From contig NZ_JARJNR010000001.1 in the NCBI RefSeq assembly GCF_030143255.1, positions 682,001-746,000 of the forward strand: DNA of 64,000 bases, in the 5' to 3' direction. Below are positions 46,122 to 52,707 of this stretch, one piece after another (position 1 is the first letter of the stretch; each line of letters starts with the position of its first letter). The DNA comes from Frigidibacter sp. SD6-1 (GTDB lineage: Bacteria > Pseudomonadota > Alphaproteobacteria > Rhodobacterales > Rhodobacteraceae). The translations under genes and the position numbers were made by a program. The notes under the pieces were generated by a model, which saw only the letters and a program-made list of their open reading frames with translations, ran no database searches and was not told the origin of the DNA.

Positions 46122-48786
46122 ACCCCTTGTCCATGATCCTCAGGACAAGCGTCTTGCCCTTCTTCACATAACGCAGTTCCGTGTCGCCGATCGCGGCAAC
46201 CTGGCCGCCATCCAGCCGGTCGCCGACCTTCACCTTGACATAGCGCCCGCTTGGCAGCCGCACCAGCGCGCGGCGTGCCGCAGACGAGCCATAGACGCCG
46301 ATCAGGTTGATATCGCCAAGGTCGATGGCATTAGCGAAGGTGGATTTCTTGGCAACCGTCCGGGTCGTCGGCAGCGTGGCGATGCCCTCGGTTGGTTCGG
46401 GTTCATCAATATCTGCGGTGGCGGGCGCACTTGCCGGTTCGGGTTCCGCACCGGCCTGCGCTTCGGCCAGGGCGGCCTCGACCGCACCCGAATCGACCGG
46501 TGCCGGGGCTGGCGTGGTCTCTGCCAGCCGGGCCGCTGCCGCGGCCGACACGGCGGCGGCGCTGCGCTCTGCGGGTTTGCGGGAACTTGCGACAGCAAGC
46601 GGGCTGGCCGACGCCAGCGCCTTTTCTGCCGCTTCGGCCTCGGCCCGGGCGGCTGACGCCGCAGCCTCGGCGATTGCCTCGTCGGCGCTGCGCTTGGCTT
46701 CGGCGGCTGCGACGATCCTGTCGGGCCGGGCAGATGGCTTCCGCGCGGCATGGCGCGGATCGACGGGCGGAGAGAGCGGCGGCAGCGCGGTCTGGTCGTC
46801 GGGCACGGGCGATGCATCCGGCGTATTCTCGGGCGTGGCTGGCGTTGTCTCCTCGACGGGTGGCGTGGGCACGACGAGCGTGGCTGGGCGCGCGCGCGGT
46901 GCCTTGCCGACGACACGCGGATCGGGCGGCGCGACGGTTTCGGGCGCTGCCGTCGGGTCGGCCGGCGTCTCGGTCTCGGGCGCGGGCTGCGGCTGCGCGG
47001 CGGCACTGATGCTTTCGGGGCGGGCGGCAGGCAGACGGGGCGGGCGCCCGGCGAAGAGCGTGAAGCCGCCGGGTGTCGCGACGCCTTCCGGTGTCGCGAT
47101 GATGCTGCCATCGGCACTGTAGCGCAGCAGCGTGCCGAAGGGCGGCGGCACCGGTTGCGGTGGCAGGGCCGAATCGCCGGTGAGCGCCGCCGTGTCAGCC
47201 GGATCGGCCTTGGCGCGCGCGACCGATGTATCTGCGCCAAGGTCGGCCGCGCCGCTCGTATCGGCGGCTCCGCTGCCCGTCGGGGCCGGTGCCGCATCAC
47301 TGATCGCGGGTCTGGGCAAATCGGGCACCGCGCGCGGCACGGGGGCAGGCGCTGGGGCCGGGTCGGTGCCGGTCGCCACCGCCGGGGCGGTCTTCGAAAC
47401 GGCACCGGCCGCCACTTCCGGAGCGCCGGCACCTTCGACCGCCGCCGGTTCGCGCAGGAAAAGCGCCCAGGCGCCGAGTGCGGTCACTGCTACAGCCGCG
47501 GCCAGTCCGGCGGGCAGTGCCCAGTTTGGAAGGCCCGCGCGCGCTGCGCCGGGGCGCGCGGGCGTCAGGCCCAGATCGGGGGTGCCGCCGCTGCGCTTCT
47601 CGACGACAAGCCGCGCAACCCGCGCCGTCGAACTTTCGGCCTCCGGCAGGGACGCGGCACCGCCAAGTCGCGGTACGATCGTCGCGAGGCGGCTTCCCGC
47701 GCCGTCCTGAGGCTCGCCGCCGGCTTCGGCAGGGTCGCGGTGGCTATGGAAGATGAGTACGGGGGTTGCAGGCTCCTCGGTGGCGTCAGTACCGTTTTCC
47801 GCTTCCGCTTCCGCTTCCGCTTCCGCTTCCGCTTCCGCTTCCGCTTCCGCTTCCGCTTCCGCTTCCGCGTCGTCCTCCGCTACCGTCGGACCATCGCCGC
47901 CATCGGACGGGACGGGGTCTGTCCCGATTTCCGCGTCCGAAGGCGCATCCGGCAGCACCGGTTCGTCCACTGTCGCCGGTACGACGAGGGGCTCGGGGTC
48001 CGGCGACGGAGCGATGGCCTCGTCCTCCTCCCCCTCCATGACCGCGATGAATGGCGCCTCGTCCTCCGCCGGATCGGTGGCCGTCGCGTTCGCGGTGTCA
48101 GCCTCGTCGTCCAGATGCGGACCGGTGAGCGGGGCGCCTGCATCGATGCCGGCCGCCTCTGCGACCGGAGCGTCGGCCTCCGGCTCTTCTGCTGGCGGCT
48201 CCTCGGGGCCGGTCTCAGGCGCGATTGCGGCGGATGACTGATCGGCGATCACGCGGACCGGATCCTGATCGCGGTCGAGCCGGATGCCGTCGGGCAGATG
48301 GTTCGATATGACCGAGGTCGGTCCGAAGAAGGGCTCGCCTGCGAACCGGTCGGGCTCGGGTGCGGCCACGAAGGCCACCGGGTTGAAGCCTGCCGCCTCG
48401 GCAAAGGCCTCGGCCTCGTCGAGCGTCACGCCCGCGACCACGGCCACCCGCGCCCGGTTGCCCGAACGTGAGAAATCGAAGACCAGTTCGCTCAGCGGAT
48501 AGGGGGTGCGCCCGTCGAGTGCCGCCCGGATCTCGGCCCGCCGCGTCGCCTGGTCGGGGCCGGTCACCTGACAGTCGAAATAGAGAATCTGCGAATTGGG
48601 CAGGATGAGTTTGGAGGTGAAGCCTTCGGGCGCGCGGTCCTGCGCCATCCCTCTCAGCATCGCCAGACGGGCGTCGAAATCCTCGGCCTCGAAAGCGGCC
48701 TCGCCCAACCGGACCCAACCATCCGGGCCGCGCTCCAGAAGCGCCACCGCCTCGTTCGTCAGGTCGAGAGCGAAACGTGGTTTCAT
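46120..48786 (-). CDS. Single-span envelope protein with GspL/PilM-like N-terminus and GspC/PilP-like C-terminus
   Basis: 888 residues. Residues 1-155 (MKPRFALDLTNEAVALLERG... RARVAVVAGVTLDEAEAFAEAAG) look like the actin-like cytoplasmic domain of GspL/PilM. Residues 185-410 are an acidic disordered linker including a perfect 12-fold Ala-Glu repeat (307-330). One membrane helix lies at about 423-444 (ALPAGLAAAVAVTALGAWAL). A long Pro/Ala-rich periplasmic region follows, and the last 75 residues (ARRALVRLPSGRYVKVKVGDRL; GDTELRYVKKGKTLVLRIM) resemble the GspC/PilP homology region. No other secretion or pilus gene is in the window. The fold assignments are by eye only; function unknown. Confidence 0.65.
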   Translation of the reverse strand: MKPRFALDLTNEAVALLERGPDGWVRLGEAAFEAEDFDARLAMLRGMAQDRAPEGFTSKLILPNSQILYFDCQVTGPDQATRRAEIRAALDGRTPYPLSELVFDFSRSGNRARVAVVAGVTLDEAEAFAEAAGFNPVAFVAAPEPDRFAGEPFFGPTSVISNHLPDGIRLDRDQDPVRVIADQSSAAIAPETGPEEPPAEEPEADAPVAEAAGIDAGAPLTGPHLDDEADTANATATDPAEDEAPFIAVMEGEEDEAIAPSPDPEPLVVPATVDEPVLPDAPSDAEIGTDPVPSDGGDGPTVAEDDAEAEAEAEAEAEAEAEAEAEAEAENGTDATEEPATPVLIFHSHRDPAEAGGEPQDGAGSRLATIVPRLGGAASLPEAESSTARVARLVVEKRSGGTPDLGLTPARPGAARAGLPNWALPAGLAAAVAVTALGAWALFLREPAAVEGAGAPEVAAGAVSKTAPAVATGTDPAPAPAPVPRAVPDLPRPAISDAAPAPTGSGAADTSGAADLGADTSVARAKADPADTAALTGDSALPPQPVPPPFGTLLRYSADGSIIATPEGVATPGGFTLFAGRPPRLPAARPESISAAAQPQPAPETETPADPTAAPETVAPPDPRVVGKAPRARPATLVVPTPPVEETTPATPENTPDASPVPDDQTALPPLSPPVDPRHAARKPSARPDRIVAAAEAKRSADEAIAEAAASAARAEAEAAEKALASASPLAVASSRKPAERSAAAVSAAAAARLAETTPAPAPVDSGAVEAALAEAQAGAEPEPASAPATADIDEPEPTEGIATLPTTRTVAKKSTFANAIDLGDINLIGVYGSSAARRALVRLPSGRYVKVKVGDRLDGGQVAAIGDTELRYVKKGKTLVLRIMDKG
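47797..47868 (-). repeat. 12-copy hexanucleotide tandem repeat
   Basis: Twelve perfect head-to-tail copies of TTCCGC (coding strand GCGGAA, one Ala-Glu each). The unit is a multiple of three, so copy-number slippage changes linker length without breaking the frame. Confidence 0.95.
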
Positions 48787-48945
48787 TGCCCGCACTTAAC
48801 ATGGCCAGGGCAGCCACCCCAGCAACCCTTTCCTCACCTTCGGTCCTAGAGCAGAATTTCGCCTATTGGAAGATCAAGCGCCAAGGAATGGCTTGCGACA
48901 GACGTCATACATCCGAAAGTTGACGCGCACCTTTGGAGGATTCCC

Positions 48946-49632
48946 ATGCGTATGATGACCGCCCTCGCCACTGTCGCCTGCCTCGCGACCCCGCTTCTGG
49001 CCGAGGAGCAGAGACCGATGATCACCGTGACCGGCGAGGGCGCGGTCGAGGTTGCGCCCGACATGGCGACGATCTCGCTTGGCGTGATGGTCACCGGCGA
49101 GACGGCGAAGGCCGCGCTCGACGCCAACAGCGCCGCCCTTGCCACGGTGATCGGCCAACTGAAGGCGTCGGGCATCGCCGACAAGGACATCCAGACCTCG
49201 AACCTGTCGCTGGGACCCGTCTATGACTACTCGTCCTCGGGCGGCGCGCAGAATGTGACCGGCTATTCCGCTTCGAACATGGTGACGGTCCAGGTGCGCG
49301 ATATCACGAGCGTCGGTGCGGTGCTGGATGCGTCGGTGACCGACGGCGCGAATACGCTGAACGGCATCACCTTCGGCCTGCAGGAACCGGCGCCGCACAT
49401 GGACGAGGCGCGCGCGCGGGCGGTCGCCGAGGCCCGGCGAAAAGCGGAACTGCTGGCGACGGCGGCGGGCACGAGCCTTGGGCCTGTCATCTCCATCAGC
49501 GAAAGCGGCAGCTACATGCCACCGATCCCGATGGCGGGCATGGCGTTCGAGAAATCGGACGCGGTGCCGGTCCAGGCCGGGCAACTGGCGATCACTGCGG
49601 CGGTTTCGGTGACTTACGCGCTTGGGCAATGA
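48946..49632 (+). CDS. SIMPL (DUF541) domain periplasmic protein
   Basis: 228 residues with a Sec signal (MRMMTALATVACLATPLLA) and one SIMPL domain: ITVTGEGAVEVAPDMATISLGV opens it, then SNLSLGPVYDY, and ARARAVAEARRKAELLA, with VSVTYAL at the end. Relatives (E. coli YggE, BP26 of Brucella) form ring or channel-like oligomers and affect oxidative stress. TTGGAGGA precedes the ATG. Confidence 0.9.
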   Translation: MRMMTALATVACLATPLLAEEQRPMITVTGEGAVEVAPDMATISLGVMVTGETAKAALDANSAALATVIGQLKASGIADKDIQTSNLSLGPVYDYSSSGGAQNVTGYSASNMVTVQVRDITSVGAVLDASVTDGANTLNGITFGLQEPAPHMDEARARAVAEARRKAELLATAAGTSLGPVISISESGSYMPPIPMAGMAFEKSDAVPVQAGQLAITAAVSVTYALGQ

Positions 49633-49639
49633 CGGGGAA

Positions 49640-49661
49640 GGGCGCCGGTTTCCCGGCGCCC
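49640..49661. terminator. Hairpin between SIMPL and metY
   Basis: A perfect 9-bp stem GGGCGCCGG / CCGGCGCCC with loop TTTC between the two convergent stops; no T run. Confidence 0.6.
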
Positions 49662-49667
49662 GCTCCT

Positions 49668-50954
49668 TCAGCCCGTCGCCTTCGCAAGCGCCTGATCCAG
49701 ATCGGCGATGATGTCGTCGGCATCCTCGATCCCGATCGACACACGCACCACATTCGGCGCCGCCCCCGCCGCGACCTGCTGTTCGGGCGTGAGCTGGCGG
49801 TGGGTGGTCGAGGCGGAATGGATGACGAGCGAGCGGGTATCGCCGAGGTTCGCGACATGGCTGAAAAGCGCGAGATTATCGACAAGCTTCACGCAGGCCT
49901 CGTAGCCGCCCTTGACCGCGAAGGTGAAAAGCGCGCCCGCGCCCTTCGGCGTGATCTTCCTGGCCCGCTTGTAATAGGGCGAGGATTTCAGACCCGCGTA
50001 GGTCACGAATTCGACGCGGGGATCTTTCTCAAGCCATTCAGCGACTTGTCTGGCGTTCTTGACGTGCCGCTCCATGCGCAGCGACAGGGTCTCGATCCCC
50101 ATCAGCGTGTAATGCGCGCCCTGCGGGTTCATGGTCATGCCGAGGTCGCGCAGCCCGACGGCGATGGAATGGAAGGTGAAGGCGAGCCCGCCGAGTGTCG
50201 GGTGGAAGGTCAGGCCGTGGTAGGCGGGCTCGGGCTGGCTGAGCGAGGGGAACTTGTCGGAGGCCGACCAGTCGAACTTGCCCGAATCCACCACGATGCC
50301 GCCCGTCACCGTGCCGTTGCCGGTGAGGTACTTGGTCGCCGAATGAACGACCAGCGTCGCGCCCATCTCGATCGGGCGGCAGAGCCAGGGGGTGGCGGTC
50401 GTATTGTCGACGATCAGCGGGATGCCCTTCTGGTCGGCGATTTTCGCAAGAGCCGGAATGTCGGAGACATAGCCGCCGGGGTTGGCGATCGTCTCGCAGA
50501 AGATCGCGCGGGTGTTCTTGTCGCAGGCCTTGCGCACGGCAGCCAGATCGTCGGTATCGACGAACTTGGCCGACCAGCCGAACCGCTTGATCGTCTGGCT
50601 GAACTGCGTGATCGTCCCGCCGTAAAGCCTTGATGAGGCAACGATATTCTTTCCAGGACCCATCAGCGGGAACAAAGCCATGATCTGCGCCGCATGGCCC
50701 GAGGAACAGCAGATCGCGCCCGCACCGCCTTCCAGCGCGCAGACCCGCTCGGCCAGGGCCGAAACGGTCGGATTGGTCAGGCGGGAATAGATATAGCCCA
50801 CTTCCTGCAGGTTGAAGAGCCGCGCGGCATGGTCTGCATCTTTGAAGACATAGGCCGTCGTCTGATAGATCGGTACCTGCCGCGCCCCGGTTGCAGGATC
50901 GGGTTTGGCGCCCGCATGTATCTGCAACGTATCGAACCCCAAGCTCTTCGTCAT
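49668..50954 (-). CDS. metY: O-acetylhomoserine sulfhydrylase
   Basis: PLP enzyme that makes homocysteine from O-acetylhomoserine and sulfide (or methionine from methanethiol). 428 residues with the Cys/Met metabolism PLP fold: TRLTNPT-like YIYSRLTNPTVSALAERV, VDNTTATPWLCRPIEMGA, and the PLP lysine in VVHSATKYLTGNG. The length (longer than cystathionine synthases) fits the OAH sulfhydrylase group. AAGGAGGG precedes the ATG. Lies 146 bases after soeC, with a dispersed repeat between. Confidence 0.93.
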   Translation of the reverse strand: MTKSLGFDTLQIHAGAKPDPATGARQVPIYQTTAYVFKDADHAARLFNLQEVGYIYSRLTNPTVSALAERVCALEGGAGAICCSSGHAAQIMALFPLMGPGKNIVASSRLYGGTITQFSQTIKRFGWSAKFVDTDDLAAVRKACDKNTRAIFCETIANPGGYVSDIPALAKIADQKGIPLIVDNTTATPWLCRPIEMGATLVVHSATKYLTGNGTVTGGIVVDSGKFDWSASDKFPSLSQPEPAYHGLTFHPTLGGLAFTFHSIAVGLRDLGMTMNPQGAHYTLMGIETLSLRMERHVKNARQVAEWLEKDPRVEFVTYAGLKSSPYYKRARKITPKGAGALFTFAVKGGYEACVKLVDNLALFSHVANLGDTRSLVIHSASTTHRQLTPEQQVAAGAAPNVVRVSIGIEDADDIIADLDQALAKATG

Positions 50955-51018
50955 CCGGCCCTCCTTCGGCAATGTTCGGGGCGACGTTAGGGCAAGTGTG
51001 GCGTGCAGGCAATCGGGC

Positions 51019-51100
51019 GGGCCGCTCATCCGGCCTTGCGGCCCTCTTCGCTGGGCCGTCCCCGCCGAAGAGCGCCCGCCCGGGCGCGATGAGGTGCCGG
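51019..51100. repeat. Dispersed intergenic repeat, copy 4 (full dyad element)
   Basis: An imperfect palindrome of about 82 bases: the left end GGGCCGCTCATC matches the right end GATGAGGTGCCGG in reverse, and inner CTCTTCGCTGG faces CCGCCGAAGAG. The right end abuts the soeC stop codon, so the repeat lies directly 3' of the operon. Confidence 0.7.
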
Positions 51101-51973
51101 TCAGCGCGCGGGCGGGCGCCCGTAATAATGGCTCACCACATGCTCGGCCTCTGCGAAGAACAGCCAGCGCTGGACGAGGGTGCCGGTCAGGTGACTTGCG
51201 AAGGCCGTGACGGTCGTGACCGGGCCAGGCGGCAGGAGGGCGAGGAGCAGAGCAGGCAGCAGGCACGCGAGGACGAGCGCGATCAGCCGGAGTTTCCGGG
51301 CGTGCTTGCGGCCGACATGGAAGATCATCTCGCGCGTCACATAGCTTGCCGCAGTATGGGCCGCGAAAGGGCGTACCTGCCCCGTCAGGCCGGTGGCGGC
51401 GTTGATGCCCGATCCCGCAGCGGCGAAGCGCCGGTCGCCCACGCGCCAGGCAACAACCATGACCATCGCGAGGGCGAGGCAGATGAGCGCCGCACCCCAT
51501 CCCCAGCCCGCGAGGATCGCGCCACCGGCGAGCGCAAAGGCGGCATAGGTGACCGGTGTCGTCCAGTGGTTCCAGCGAGGCACGGTTTTCAGTTGCGCGT
51601 AGATCATCGCGGTTGACAGGATCGTCGCGGCGGCAAGCAGCGCGGCGGCAGCGCCGAGAAGACCCGGTCCCGCGCCGCCCATCCGGCCGAGCGCGACGGG
51701 CGCGCTGAGGATCAGCGCGCCGGTGGCACACCAGGCCTCGCGCGACAGCCAGCTGGTGCGCCATTGGGTAAAGGCGCGCAGCGCCCGCGCGGGCCTTCCC
51801 AGATGGAAGGTCGAGGCGAGGAGGCCGGCAACGGCCAACGAGCCGCCCAGCAGAGAGGCGGCAAGCGCGCCAGGGCCGGTGCCGCCTGCGAGACCGAGGT
51901 TCAGGAGGAACAGAAAGCCGAAGCCCGCGCCGGACAGCGTGGTGAAGAGGATGACGGAGGCAGCCGGATGCAT
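51101..51973 (-). CDS. soeC: SoeC/DmsC-type membrane anchor
   Basis: 290 residues with about eight membrane helices, fitting the DmsC anchor family (MHPAASVILFTTLSGAGFGF at the start; ATSTFHLGRPARALRAF-like STFHLGRPARALRAFTQWRTSWLSREA is the signature region). It would anchor the molybdenum and Fe-S subunits and pass electrons to quinone. Its ATG overlaps the soeB stop. Named by operon context; the anchor alone does not separate sulfite from DMSO enzymes. Confidence 0.7.
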   Translation of the reverse strand: MHPAASVILFTTLSGAGFGFLFLLNLGLAGGTGPGALAASLLGGSLAVAGLLASTFHLGRPARALRAFTQWRTSWLSREAWCATGALILSAPVALGRMGGAGPGLLGAAAALLAAATILSTAMIYAQLKTVPRWNHWTTPVTYAAFALAGGAILAGWGWGAALICLALAMVMVVAWRVGDRRFAAAGSGINAATGLTGQVRPFAAHTAASYVTREMIFHVGRKHARKLRLIALVLACLLPALLLALLPPGPVTTVTAFASHLTGTLVQRWLFFAEAEHVVSHYYGRPPAR

Positions 51974-52707
51974 CAGAGCCGCTCCAGCAGCCTGTCGAGC
52001 CATCCGGCGAAGCCGCTGGCCCTGATGTCGAGAAGCGGCGCGAGCGGCGCGGCATCCGCCCCGCCCTTGGGCCGTGGCGGCAGATAGCGGTTGACCGGCT
52101 TCGTGCCAAGGTCCGGCATCAGTTCATAGCCGCCGCGCGCCGCGACAAGCTGGCTGACCGCGCTCGCCGGGTCGCCAAGATCGCCGAAATGGCGCGCGCC
52201 GGTCGGGCAGGTGCGGACGCAGGCGGGCACACGGTCTTCTTCCGGCAGAGTGTCGTTGTAAATGCGGTCGACGCACAATGTGCATTTCTTCATCACCCCT
52301 GCCTGGGCATCGAGCTCGCGCGCACCGTAGGGGCAGGCCCAGGCACAGAGACCGCAACCGATGCAGGCATCCTCGTTCACCAGCACGATTCCATCCTCGG
52401 CCCGCTTGTAAGAGGCGCCGGTGGGGCAGACGGTGACGCAGGGGGCGGTTTCGCAGTGCAGGCACGATCGCGGGAAGTTGACGATCTGGGCGGGACCCTC
52501 GGCGGGCGCAACCTCATAGCTATGAACGCGGTTGAGGAACGTCCCGCAAGGGTCTGATCCGTAAGCATCATCATCCGACAAGGGCGCGCCGTAGCCCTGA
52601 TCGTTCCAGCCCTTGCAGGCGGTGACGCAGGCCTGACAGCCGACGCAGGTGTCAAGGTCGATGACGAGGCCGAGTTTCTTTTGCGGAGGCGGCGGAAGAG
52701 AGGTCAT
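51973..52707 (-). CDS. soeB: SoeB/DmsB-type four-cluster ferredoxin subunit
   Basis: A 244-residue electron-transfer subunit holding four [4Fe-4S] clusters: DTCVGCQACVTACKGW, CLHCETAPCVTVCPTGA, CIGCGLCAWACPYGA and KKCTLCVDRI, with CVRTCPTGA. No signal peptide, so it works on the cytoplasmic side. ATG overlaps the soeA stop by four bases and its own stop overlaps soeC. Confidence 0.82.
   Translation of the reverse strand: MTSLPPPPQKKLGLVIDLDTCVGCQACVTACKGWNDQGYGAPLSDDDAYGSDPCGTFLNRVHSYEVAPAEGPAQIVNFPRSCLHCETAPCVTVCPTGASYKRAEDGIVLVNEDACIGCGLCAWACPYGARELDAQAGVMKKCTLCVDRIYNDTLPEEDRVPACVRTCPTGARHFGDLGDPASAVSQLVAARGGYELMPDLGTKPVNRYLPPRPKGGADAAPLAPLLDIRASGFAGWLDRLLERL

Noticed and set aside
46750-48237. 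Open + strand frames rich in Arg/Phe repeats across the hexamer tract
   Set aside because: Produced by reading the GCGGAA repeat on the other strand; no start signal or family.
50955-52109. A long in-frame extension upstream of metY on the minus strand
   Set aside because: The metY family start is at 50954 with a strong ribosome site; the extension overlaps soeC and soeB in another frame and encodes nothing recognisable.
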